A DNA stretch of 64,000 nt from positions 2,356,001-2,420,000 of the forward strand of contig BCGN01000001.1 in NCBI GenBank assembly GCA_001599295.1, written 5' to 3'. Within the stretch, counting starts at the first letter, position 1. Each line of letters begins with the position of its first letter. The notes beneath the pieces were generated by a model that had not been told where the DNA came from, did no database searches, and was given only the letters and a program-made list of their open reading frames with translations. The translations under genes and the position numbers were made by a program. This document shows, one piece after another, positions 10,128-19,662 of this stretch. The stretch is from Sporopachydermia quercuum. Taxonomy: Eukaryota; Ascomycota; Sporopachydermiomycetes; Sporopachydermiales; Sporopachydermiaceae.

Positions 10128-11955
10128 TGTATATAGCTTTTCTTTTCTTTTTTTGTTTTTGTTTAATGCATTTGCTAATGAATGCAACTCTAACAAACAG
10201 ATTTCGTTTCAAGGTGCCAATGTGTTAATGTGTGAATGTGTATATTTAGCAAGATGAAGCTTTCAATCTCAATTATGCTAATGCGGTATAGTACTAATCG
10301 AACAACTAAGACGCTAAAATGATACAACCTCAATATCACCAAAACTTCAAATCACAATCGAATTTTTTTGTTGAGTACGTTCTTGCTCTTTTTCTGCAGT
10401 TTTTCGAATGCGTTTTTCTACTTATCGTGATGTATTCGATCTCTATCAACAACACTCCACAAATTTCTCGTTTCTCGAACTTCAAGAAACTGACACTACT
10501 CAGACAATGAAAGGCTAAACAACTTCTTTTCTTCTATCCAATCAAGTTTTCCACCCTCAGATTCGAACAGACAATCAATCAATAAGGGACAGTACAGTCA
10601 TGTATTGATTGTATAACTCCGTGAGAATGATTCAACTCGATCACACCAACAAATAAACAATGATAATGAATTTATCACACTTAACTCATTCACTCGTCTC
10701 ACGCTCTACACTTTACGTTTTTCAGGCTCGATAATATATTTTATTGTCAATTTGATAAATAAAAGACAACAATGTTATCCACCAATTCACTTTCCTACGT
10801 GTTGTGAACAATAATTATAGGTAAGTCGGTCAGTTCTATTTCCCTTTTTCTTTTTTTCTTTTTTTCTTTTTCTTTATTTCGTTATATTTATTTCATTACA
10901 TTTGTTTCATTTGGCGGGATAAAATAATATGGGCAAATAGGTGAAAAATCGTTCTTCAGGGCTGAGTTCATGAGGTATACGTAAGGATATTAGTGAATTC
11001 TTTCAAGGAAAAGGACAATGTCAGGGTTACTCAACCTGACATTGTGAGGTAGTAGAAATGAATGTACATAGATAGGGTTACTTATGATTACTGGTTCGTG
11101 CTATAGAAAAAGGAATAGGAGAAAATCAATAGTTGCTAACAAGAAACGAGATTGGAAATAGTTGCTTTACATACTTGAAGCGTTTTGTATTTATTGAATT
11201 ATGATAGGATAAAATTGATGCAACGAAGAGTTATAAAAATTGTTGTTGTTTATGCACTAGTGCCGAATGAGACAATTATGTGCGACACCTTTTTCGAGAC
11301 TAAAAAGAGTTTGTACTCGCTACGCATTGTGTAACGCAATTTCTGTCGAAGTTTACCTAAAGGGCGATATTGAACAACAATGTTGGGCATTATTATATCC
11401 ATTTCAGAGGAGAATCAAGTTCTTAAAGTTAGATAACACTTTCTGGAAGTCTTAATGGGTTATTTATTATCTTAATTAAGGAATTAAGCAGTATGACAAG
11501 TTTTCCCCGTTTTTTCACCAATGGAGATTTGAGACAAACGCGTTGATCAATGAACGATCAAGTCCCCNAACCGGACAAACCGAATAGATATACGGAAGTT
11601 GTCCATTACTTTGTCCAGTATTGATTACTACAACACGGCAGAAAGAATATTAAATTATTACGTAACCTATTAATCATGTAGGATGTCTCATAACTTTTTT
11701 GGGGGAATCAACAAGACGCATTAGCCGTTGAATGATTAGATGTTCAAATATACATCAATGAAAACGTTTATCATGAGTATTACGGATGGATCGTATAATC
11801 TTGTTGGTGAAGCTAAATGAGACCAAATCTTTCAGTAAGGTTAAAGATTTATATATATATATATATATATCTATTTCAACTGACTGACCTATTCAAAAGA
11901 GGTCCAAAGTGAAAACTAAAAACCAAAAGACTTGATGTATAATCAACTATTCGTA
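10128..11955. other. HMG1 promoter region and TRM82 3' flank
   Basis: About 1.8 kb without a credible gene. A pyrimidine-rich T/C tract lies at about 10840-10890 and an (AT)10 run at 11851-11870. One ACGCGT occurs at 11538-11543, not next to a replication gene and probably fortuitous. I could not identify a clear sterol response element. A single N lies at 11568. Confidence 0.5.
11851..11870. repeat. (AT)10 dinucleotide run
   Basis: Ten uninterrupted AT units, a simple sequence repeat about 90 bases beyond the TRM82 stop codon. Confidence 0.9.
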
Positions 11956-13230
11956 TTAGTATTCTCCTCTTTTTCTTAAATGTTTCATATTGTATAGTAA
12001 ATTTATGTTTTTCTCAACGCCTTCAACTAGTGATTCAGATGCCTTTTGGTTGATAGAAGACAATATTTCAGAAGTAGTGTTGACGAAAATACCTTTAGCG
12101 CCAGAAGAACTATTCTGAGTGTAGTGAAGAAGTAATGGTGAGATTTCTTCACTGTCATCAGAACGGGAGTCAACAGTTATATAAAATTCATCAGAACTAC
12201 TTTCAGAAGCTATATGCAGAATATTATGTTTCACTTCAATTGTTTGCTTATGAGTTAAGGTATGTCCAGTTAACTGCAAAACAAAAATTGCCTTCATTTG
12301 CTCTATAACCACCAAAATGAACTTATTGGATACGCCCTTGATTTTCAGTACTGCAATTTCATGCAAATCTTCTTTATCGCTATTTCCTCTAAACTTCTCC
12401 GGCACTAGATGATCATCTGTATAATAATCCTTGATCATATCCTTCATATTAAACCTATTCACTAGCTCTCCTGTTGTCCATTTCCATAAACATAAGTACT
12501 TATCACCACTTCCACTTATTAGAACTTCATTGGACCATCCAGGTAGATACAATGATGAAACGAATTGTGCATGTCCAAACAAAAATTTAGCAATGACATA
12601 GTGCTGAGGATATCGCGTAACTCTTATATGCTCGTCTCTATCTGCAGTTATAATATATTGTTTACCAGTTTGCTTATGCAATGCTACTTCTAGGAAGACC
12701 AACATGGAGACATGTCCCAGCAATGGTACCAAGGTAGATGAATCTTTGGTTTCAACAAAACTTTCGTTCTTGAGTGATAACTGAGGGTTGATACAATAAA
12801 CATCACCGAACTTGTCACCAATAATAATCTTTTCTGATTCTTTATCATAGGTAGTGGAAATCGCACAGGGTCTTTTTGGCAACCGCTGATAACCATGTAG
12901 TGATAGTGTAAATTTCTTTTCTGCAGAAACAGTTACCCAGCCACACTTTAGTACTATCAATAGTTTATCATCATCCGTAGTTAATGCTAAAAACTCGTTC
13001 TTTCTACTCAATTTTAAACAACGAATTATATTCTCAACGGGTTTCTTCTGATTCTTAGTTGTCGCTTTCTTCTCTGATGATTTCTGCAATTGTATCTCTG
13101 AAGTACTAAATGATCCAAGTTGGTTCCCATGCTGCAGATCAAATGCCTGAATTGTATTGTTGAATGCAAGATAAACTACTTGAGTATTATAATCTATCTC
13201 AAATAAATGAATTGGTACTTTCATCCCCAT
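11956..13230 (-). CDS. TRM82: tRNA (guanine-N7) methyltransferase non-catalytic WD40 subunit, TRM82-like
   Basis: Probable regulatory subunit that stabilises Trm8 in the complex making m7G46 in tRNA. The product has 424 residues (S. cerevisiae Trm82 is 444). Degenerate WD40 blades run through the chain: the N-terminal blade with NTIQAFDLQHGNQLGSF, a central blade with IIGDKFGDVYCI, ITADRDEHIRVTRYP, then SGSGDKYLCLWKWTTGELV. The ITADRDEHIRV and FLFGHAQFVSS pattern is characteristic of the Trm82/WDR4 family, known from memory rather than a search. ATG-initiated, with SPE4 divergent on the other side of a 1.3 kb spacer. No Trm8 gene is in the window. Confidence 0.85.
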   Translation of the reverse strand: MGMKVPIHLFEIDYNTQVVYLAFNNTIQAFDLQHGNQLGSFSTSEIQLQKSSEKKATTKNQKKPVENIIRCLKLSRKNEFLALTTDDDKLLIVLKCGWVTVSAEKKFTLSLHGYQRLPKRPCAISTTYDKESEKIIIGDKFGDVYCINPQLSLKNESFVETKDSSTLVPLLGHVSMLVFLEVALHKQTGKQYIITADRDEHIRVTRYPQHYVIAKFLFGHAQFVSSLYLPGWSNEVLISGSGDKYLCLWKWTTGELVNRFNMKDMIKDYYTDDHLVPEKFRGNSDKEDLHEIAVLKIKGVSNKFILVVIEQMKAIFVLQLTGHTLTHKQTIEVKHNILHIASESSSDEFYITVDSRSDDSEEISPLLLHYTQNSSSGAKGIFVNTTSEILSSINQKASESLVEGVEKNINLLYNMKHLRKRGEY

Positions 13231-14546
13231 GTCTGCTGCTAATCAATATTAACGAATGGCAATGTTTTTGATAACTGTACCTATCCTCAATCGTCTGATA
13301 TTAATGCTCTCTGTATAATTTTCAAACCTGTGGTACGAAAGAAACGTTACTTTTATGACGTTTGTCTATAGATCAAGCCTGGATTTATTTAATTAGAAGC
13401 GAACGAATTCAAAATCAGTAGACAATAGTTTTTATCAATTGTCTATCTTTTGTTTACAATAGCTCTTATCGTTGCATGTCTCTCTTACTTTCTCGTTTCG
13501 AGAATGTTATACTAATATACTAATGATCTTAGAAAAATTTTCCATACTAAGGATTTATTTAAGCTATAGGAAGGAACTTCTCTACAAAATAATGCATTGT
13601 TGGCCTTTTTTGCATGAATTTGCATAAGCAAGCGAATTAATGCATTACCTGGTGGAGGTCAATTTCAGTTTGAGTTGCTGATTTGATTCATTCACTGGCA
13701 ATAATAGAATTGAAGAAGATAGCGTGACTTTGATAGGTATTCTCAGTTTCACTTTCCAGAAAAGTTACTTTTTTTTTATATTTGTGCTGGTTGTAATCTG
13801 TCCAAGCCTCTTTGGTTCAAAGGACAGGTACATGGATCATTCACTATTAGACTTAATGCACCCTTCTGATGAACAGTCTATTTTCAATGACAAATACTCA
13901 TTCGGTCTCAATATCGAATACCGCACACAACAAGCAGCTAGCTCATCAGTAGCTATCAATTTTTTACAAACGGGATTTAGAAATAATGACCTCCTGATCT
14001 ATAGTTACCTCCTGTAGAACTAACATTATCTCGAACCTCAGGAACCAAATTATGCATACATATGTATGGATTGATGTATAAGCTTATATTCTTTTTTAAA
14101 TTCACATGTTAAGTTCGTCTTTCAGGTACTATTTTCCCTTTTCAGTCGAACAAGTTTTTAGGACAAACGACGTTTTCTTTTCTGATCAAAAAGGAGTAGC
14201 GAATGGATTATTTGAAACAAAAAAGAAAGAAATCTGTGAAAACTGTTGCAATATTAATTCCAAAGTGATGCTAACATTGTGGTGACATTAGTATTATTTC
14301 ATGATATCAACGGTGGTTCTTTGTGACTGAAACTTTTGTACATTGATCCGTATTGTTGAGTGATCTCTGAAGTATATATACATCAAGAACTGAGAGCAAA
14401 GGACAGATAAGACAAAGTAATTATCTATATCCTGGAAGAAATCTTAGGAGACGATAGCTATTTTACGTTTATTTTACTTCGAATTGGCTATTTTGGTATG
14501 TCATTAGAAGAAGGTCTTAGACAGTATATTGTAAGAAAATAGCCCA
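13231..14546. other. Divergent intergenic region TRM82 / SPE4
   Basis: About 1.3 kb shared upstream region of two divergent genes. A frame at 13724-14017 lacks an ATG start and has no family character. AT-rich; a T run lies near 13770. Nothing else recognised. Confidence 0.5.
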
Positions 14547-15537
14547 ATGGCAGAAGGACAAGAACTCACACATCCCACCATTAGAGATGGTTGGTTTAAT
14601 GAAATATCGGAAGATGAGTTCCCGGGTCAATCGTTAATGCTGAGAGTAGAGAAAATCCTGTTCCACGAGCGTTCACTATACCAAGATGTACTTGTATTCA
14701 AGAGCACTGATTATGGGAATGTTTTGGTCCTTGATGGAATCATTCAAGCCAGTGAAAGAGATGAATTTGCATATCAAGAAATGATCACCAATCTTGGACT
14801 TTTCAATCATAAGAATCCTAAAAATGTACTAGTTATTGGAGGAGGCGACGGAGGAGTTTTGAGAGAATTAATAAAGGATGAAAGCGTGGAATTTATTCAA
14901 TTATGCGAAATAGACGATGTAGTTATAAAAGCAGCAAAATTACATTTACCTGATATGGCTTCAGCATTTGATCATCCGAAGGTTGAAGTGTATGTCGATG
15001 ATGGATTCCAATTCCTCAAGAAACAGTTAGAAGCAAATAAGAAATATGATGTGATTATTACAGACTCATCAGATCCTGATGGACCAGCAAAAGTTTTGTT
15101 TTCGTCAGAATTCTTCTCAATGCTTAAATCAGCTTTAACCGAGAACGGAATCATTGTGAATCAAGGGTGTAAGTTATTTCTATTCTTAATTAAAGGTACC
15201 TGGTTTCCATTTTAATGCATATACTAACATTATCGAACATCTTTTTTTAGCTGAAAATATTTGGTTAAAACAAGATATCATAAAAAAGGTGTATGGTCTA
15301 TTCAAAGCAGCTTTTCCTGTTGTTGAATATGCTGAAGTAGGAGTACCAACTTATACATCAGGTCGGTTAGGTCTCTTTGTATGTGCAAAGAATCCTGATA
15401 TCAATCTCAGCAAACCTCAACGAGTTCTACCTATCGTAAAGGAGCGAGAACTCTGGAAATATTATAATTCAAGAATACATGAAGCCAGTTTTGTTTTGCC
15501 AACATGGGCAAAATTGTATATTGAGAATGCAGAATAA
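14547..15537 (+). CDS. SPE4: Spermine synthase (spermidine/spermine synthase family), one intron
   Basis: Transfers an aminopropyl group from decarboxylated S-adenosylmethionine to a polyamine. Exons 14547-15168 and 15251-15537 give 302 residues. The fold signature is clear: [10 protein letters not shown] near residue 97, the catalytic Asp in [11 protein letters not shown], and [10 protein letters not shown]. Spermidine synthase (Spe3) and spermine synthase (Spe4) are paralogues, and this protein shows traits of both. [10 protein letters not shown] and DVLVFKST look Spe3-like; SENIWL after the splice junction and [14 protein letters not shown] look Spe4-like. The neighbour decides: RMP1 converges on it, as RMP1 (YLR145W) does on SPE4 (YLR146C) in S. 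cerevisiae. Family certain, paralogue probable. Confidence 0.85.
15169..15250 (+). other. SPE4 intron
   Basis: An 82-base intron with donor GTAAGT, branch site TACTAAC at 15222-15228 and an acceptor TTTTTTTAG. It splits a serine codon. Removing it restores the family's conserved segment between strand and C-terminal domain; without splicing the frame ends 15 codons past the donor. Confidence 0.93.
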
Positions 15538-15740
15538 TTTGAACGAAGGAATAATAGAATGCCTGATGGTACAGTTACAAGGTTTCAATAGAAGCTGTGA
15601 ATAGTATTACTATTGTCTCAAGATCAAGAGATTTTGTGTCCTTGTAAATAGAAGAGATAGAGATAGATTTACATATTGAATGTTAGTGCAGTTTCCGTAG
15701 AGTTGAGAAGGATTAAAATAGCAGGAAGGCTATTCAATTT

Positions 15741-16625
15741 TCAGAAGCCAAATATATCATCAATTGCGTTGCTTTTTGGCTTCTTCTTCTTCCTGGTAAC
15801 TTTTGTTTTATCTTTTGTTTTCTTCTCGGTCTTCTTAACTTTCTTGTTAGATTTGTCAGGTGTCTTAGAAGTAGTCTTTGAGTCGAAAGAACTAAAAATA
15901 CCATCCATATCGGCATTTCCATGGGAATTAGATTTGATAGAAGACAACTTAGAGCTGGTCTTCTTTGTTTTTATTTCCACGCTCGAACGCTTTTCAATGG
16001 CTTTTCGGAAAGTTTTATACGTTTCATCTATTTCGTTCACAATCATCTTCCTCGATTGACTATATGGTTCATCTCTTTTTATAGATTCACCAAGATCCAG
16101 TCCATCTTGACCTAATTGCTTAATAAAACTCTTATCAGTGTTGAATTTCGAGATATCTTCAGAATGTATTTTAATCAAGCTTTTATCCAACGCATCCCAT
16201 TCGATCAAAGACATCAAACAGTTATAAATTTTACTTAATACACCTATTAACGTTAATCCCAATGGTACAAATTGACCTAACGCTATTATACCATGAAATG
16301 CTCTAAAAGCTCCAGGGATGATTTTCTTCATCATATACCTTATATTTGTTTCTATTTGAAATTCTATGCTTTGTTTATGGTAAGGAACGTGCTTTCTATC
16401 CTTTGATTGATGCTCTGCTGGTAGTGCTACCTTATCAGGAGTATACGGTAAGTGTAGTAGCGAAAGCAGATGTAATGTTTTGGCAACATTTCTATGCAGC
16501 ATTGATTCAAACTTCCACCACGTAGCAACATGATGTTGATTCTTGTTACGGTGGTGAATTAAATGAAGCAACTTATACTCCTTCTCAAGAGCAGTGACTT
16601 TATCCCGGGTCAACGCTTTAAGCAT
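15741..16625 (-). CDS. RMP1: RNase MRP protein subunit RMP1
   Basis: A probable RNA-binding subunit specific to RNase MRP, which acts in pre-rRNA processing in the nucleolus. The product has 294 residues (S. cerevisiae Rmp1 is 201). The family signature HHRNKNQHHVATWWKFESML lies near residue 25, and the second conserved helix FHGIIALGQFVPLG in the middle. The end is a lysine-rich tract closing with AIDDIFGF, just like yeast Rmp1 (KKKKNKSAIDGIFG). The extra length is in the polar linker. It converges with SPE4 (203 bases between stops), the same arrangement as YLR145W/YLR146C. Confidence 0.93.
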   Translation of the reverse strand: MLKALTRDKVTALEKEYKLLHLIHHRNKNQHHVATWWKFESMLHRNVAKTLHLLSLLHLPYTPDKVALPAEHQSKDRKHVPYHKQSIEFQIETNIRYMMKKIIPGAFRAFHGIIALGQFVPLGLTLIGVLSKIYNCLMSLIEWDALDKSLIKIHSEDISKFNTDKSFIKQLGQDGLDLGESIKRDEPYSQSRKMIVNEIDETYKTFRKAIEKRSSVEIKTKKTSSKLSSIKSNSHGNADMDGIFSSFDSKTTSKTPDKSNKKVKKTEKKTKDKTKVTRKKKKPKSNAIDDIFGF

Positions 16626-17475
16626 GGTGTCATGGTGAACTCTGGCTATGAATTAAAGGGTACAAATCGTATTGGTAATATCTTGAATGACGCAGTCTTA
16701 TAATAAATAAAATATTGTTGCAATGGGAAATGGTAAGCAATAATGTGATGTGTAGATGAAAACCCCCTGTTGACAGGAAAAAAATATGACAGTGAAATAT
16801 GCAATGTATATGCACAGGAAAGCTAGAGTGTAAACCTAAAACTAGCCATTGACGGTTACATAATCCATATTATGGTTCTCTGAATTGAATAAAGTACCCG
16901 AGAGAAGGGTATCACAGTAATTTTTTATTGAATAATATCTCATAAAGAGATGAACTCAGAAACAGGGGGAAAATTAGGTGATGTGGTCTGTTTGGTCTGA
17001 AAAACTGCCAACAAAAACTGTTAAGATAAGATTGTACTATTCTCAGCACTCTTACATGCAAGTTCATGTACCTACATAAAAAGCTTAAACAAAAAGGCGA
17101 TTTGTTTAATTTTAGTTTAGCAGCACAGGGCAAAGAAAGCAGTCATAATTCAACTATGCATACGATAATACACGAGTAATACCGTTTTAATTATCACACT
17201 ATTTATTCTTGTTACTTTGTTTGAGTTATCGATTTTGAATCCAAATCACCAACACAATCCATCGGCCGTTGGTTTATATNTAATCAATGAGATCTCGCTT
17301 ACATGAACTTAATATATCTAGTGAGCGTTCTACCTTCCGAATTGGATAGCATTTTCTAACCTTAATTTTAATCTTATTTCACATTTAACCTTCAAAAAAC
17401 TATCAATATACATACTACATTAGCAATTAGCATTTAACTAAAAGTAAAAGTGAAAAATAGCATTATTGTTCCATG
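16626..17475. other. RMP1 upstream spacer up to the hAT transposase
   Basis: About 850 AT-rich bases with no credible gene. It should contain one end of the hAT element, but I could not find a terminal inverted repeat matched on the far side. A single N lies at 17280. Confidence 0.4.
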
Positions 17476-19275
17476 TCATAGAAACAAAGAGTTTANAGAG
17501 CTATCAGCATATGCTGAACCTTCCATACGACGCTTAGAATAATTAACAACAAACTCCCCAAGACTTTTCGCCGGTTCAAAAGCCCTTTCCAGTAATGTCT
17601 TACCCTCAGCAAATCCAATTTCAGGATCTGCGGGGACTTCAGACAGCAATTGAGTATTTTGGAATCCAATTTCCTCCTTGTCAAACACGTCTTCGTATTT
17701 CTCGTCATTGCTTGTAGTGCCTGGTGCGTCTCCTTTAGATGATATATATGTATGAACTTTGGCACATGCAACTATCTTCGGTAGTGGCAGACTGCTCTTG
17801 CGTTGACAATTAATCCATCCAATTGTAGAAAAGGCTCGTTGGCAGCTCGTTGCGCTTTTGGTAATNCCAAAAAGGCGAATAGCAATTAGTGCTAAGTTTG
17901 GAAGATTAATGTCACTACTCCAGAAGCTGATTGGATTTTGGGTTGGAAAATCATTTCTTCTCCGCAAGAATGTTTTAAACTCCTCCAGTACTGTCAGAGC
18001 GTTATTAATACTACCACCGTAGCATAAAACATATTCTTCTAGTTTGTTTTCCACTGCCGTCATTTTAATCTGCGAGAGTGCGAATTTATAACGGACATCT
18101 AATACCAGTGCTAAATAGTAAATATCATTATTCAAATAGTTTTCAATTAAGCTATCGTAACTCTTTGAAATTATTTGTACAGTATCGGAAGTTAAAAGAG
18201 TTGAATTTTGTAGTCCTATGGTTATTAGTTTAGAAGTCAGAATGATGCATTCACCGCTTACTTCTGATAAGTTTACTGTAGGAGACTTTGTAACATTAAT
18301 TGCATCATATATTGGTTCGAGAACACTCTTAACCGCCGTCAGTCTTTCCTCAAATTCTGGATCTGATAAAATTTTCATATCAGTGGGGAGAGTGATGTTA
18401 CCAGATTTCAGAGAATGAGACAAACTTTTGCAGTTATCTGCTAATGATGAAAGTGACAGATAAGATGATGCCAAAGTTGTTGTTCCCATTCTGGTGATTT
18501 TGGGGACCTCAAGATCAATAATAATATTATTCTCCCGTAGTGTAGATGATATTTCTTTTGAACTGCTAATTGCTTCAATTACAAGAGAAACATCCTTGAG
18601 AGTATTGGCAACATAAGAGTCTTTCAAGAGTGTTAAAGAAATCACATTTAGTGCATTTACAATACAATAAACGCCAGTGCAGTGCCTATTAGTCAAAGAA
18701 ACTAACCTTCTTAACCTTTTCATTTTGGATGATCCATCTGTAACTACAGCCGCTACCTTTTTCACACCAAGCTTGTCCATGACTGATTGCAGTAGTTCAT
18801 AAATTCTTTCTGGCGTTGCAGAGNAAGAATCTAATTGAATGGCATCATGGACATATTCTGTTCCATCTGGTGCAATTACCGTTATACCGTGTATAGATTC
18901 ATCAGGTTTCGTTGACCAGCGATCAACACTCAATGTTGTAAACGAATGCTCTTTTAATTCTTTATCAAGCTTGTCATTGATAATACCTATATATTGAGGT
19001 AAATATTTAGTGAGGAAAGAAGAGCTAGAAACAAGTTTGAAAGAGGGATTCAAATTTTTGACAAAATTCACAAATAATGAATTATCAAGAATAGAAAATG
19101 GCACTGGACTTNAAAGGATCAGTTCAACAAGTTGTCGTTCAGGTTGCGGTGGCCGAATGCCATGTATCTTTGGGGCCGAATGTTCAGACTTGTCATTACG
19201 GCGCAGTTGCTGTATATTCTTTAGATCCAATCCTCCATCTTTCGCCTTTTCACAAGCTAACAGATGAGGTATCAT
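17476..19275 (-). CDS. hAT transposase, catalytic and dimerisation part
   Basis: A 599-residue open segment in the same frame as the upstream N-terminal segment. Counting from its own ATG, candidate catalytic Asp residues are D118 in LSVDRW and D180 in VVTDGSS. Then comes CIVNALNV, the position where hAT proteins usually have Cys-x-x-His before Leu-Asn-Leu; here the His is Asn (N208). LDVRYKF near 392 matches the family LDPRYK motif. The dimerisation block runs about 450-510: FWSSDINLPNLALIAIRLF, then SATSCQRAFSTIGW, where most hATs have SERxFS. HLLAC at the start completes the BED finger. Whether it is expressed alone from this internal ATG is unknown; that product would lack most of the zinc finger. 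Confidence 0.85.
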   Translation of the reverse strand: MIPHLLACEKAKDGGLDLKNIQQLRRNDKSEHSAPKIHGIRPPQPERQLVELILXSPVPFSILDNSLFVNFVKNLNPSFKLVSSSSFLTKYLPQYIGIINDKLDKELKEHSFTTLSVDRWSTKPDESIHGITVIAPDGTEYVHDAIQLDSXSATPERIYELLQSVMDKLGVKKVAAVVTDGSSKMKRLRRLVSLTNRHCTGVYCIVNALNVISLTLLKDSYVANTLKDVSLVIEAISSSKEISSTLRENNIIIDLEVPKITRMGTTTLASSYLSLSSLADNCKSLSHSLKSGNITLPTDMKILSDPEFEERLTAVKSVLEPIYDAINVTKSPTVNLSEVSGECIILTSKLITIGLQNSTLLTSDTVQIISKSYDSLIENYLNNDIYYLALVLDVRYKFALSQIKMTAVENKLEEYVLCYGGSINNALTVLEEFKTFLRRRNDFPTQNPISFWSSDINLPNLALIAIRLFXITKSATSCQRAFSTIGWINCQRKSSLPLPKIVACAKVHTYISSKGDAPGTTSNDEKYEDVFDKEEIGFQNTQLLSEVPADPEIGFAEGKTLLERAFEPAKSLGEFVVNYSKRRMEGSAYADSSXNSLFL

Positions 19276-19305
19276 TGAACTAGTTGGTCTTGCTGAGACA
19301 ATTGT

Positions 19306-19662
19306 TTAACAGAAACTGCACTGAGCTCTAATCCCAACTTTCACATAGTGTTTCCATAGGCTCGAAGCAGGACGACCAACAGTTTTCCTTCTATTTCTAT
19401 TATTACTGGTCAGAGACCCAGGATTCTCTTCAAAGTTGATTGTTAGCTCGTTAGCACTGGTTTCTTGAACTGAATTCTCATCACTTCCAGGCGTTTCAGG
19501 ATTCTCAGCACTAGCGGATGTATTACGAGCTACCTCATCATCAGGGCCAGCGCACATGCTCGTTGCCGGATTTGGGCGCTGCCTTTTCTTAGGCCTTTTA
19601 TTGGAAACTGTTGAGTTATTGTTGTTTTCATTATCAGTGTTATTTAATCCTAATGAAGCCAT
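19306..19662 (-). pseudogene. hAT transposase N-terminal part with BED finger, ended by an in-frame TAA
   Basis: A 118-residue segment beginning MASLGLN, low in complexity (Asn, Ser, Glu) with a basic RPKKRQRP patch that could serve nuclear entry. It ends in ASSLWKHYVKVG and CSFC, the first half of a BED zinc finger. A TAA (minus-strand codon at 19308-19306) comes directly after the second zinc Cys. Downstream, in the same frame, the finger resumes and reaches its His and Cys (HLLAC). One nonsense codon thus divides one gene. A Lys AAA codon is common at this position, so a single A-to-T change is a simple explanation. Read-through or a sequencing error are alternatives. Confidence 0.75.

Larger units (their letters stand above)
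17476..19662 (-). mobile_element. hAT-superfamily DNA transposon (coding core; ends not found)
   Basis: A class II element core inserted between RMP1 and ACF2. The frame reads from the ATG at 19662 to the stop at 17476 (about 729 codons) with a single internal stop. Two adjoining open segments together show a BED zinc finger, an RNase H-like hAT core and a hAT C-terminal dimerisation region. Neither terminal inverted repeats nor an 8-base target duplication could be fixed, so the true ends probably lie beyond these coordinates. Four of the window's 23 N bases (17496, 17866, 18824, 19112) fall in this 2.2 kb, which hints at several slightly different copies in the genome or an allelic difference. 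Apart from the stop and these N bases the frame is open, so insertion looks recent or the gene is maintained. Confidence 0.85.

Noticed and set aside
10555-10575. GATTCGAAC, resembling a tRNA T-loop on the minus strand
   Set aside because: Flanking bases do not pair as a T-stem, and no acceptor, D or anticodon arm is nearby. No other tRNA-like signature was convincing anywhere in the window.
11538-11543. ACGCGT in the HMG1/TRM82 spacer
   Set aside because: Single copy, far from both starts, and neither neighbour is a replication gene.
13724-14017. 97-codon frame in the TRM82/SPE4 spacer
   Set aside because: No ATG start and no family character; composition like surrounding spacer.
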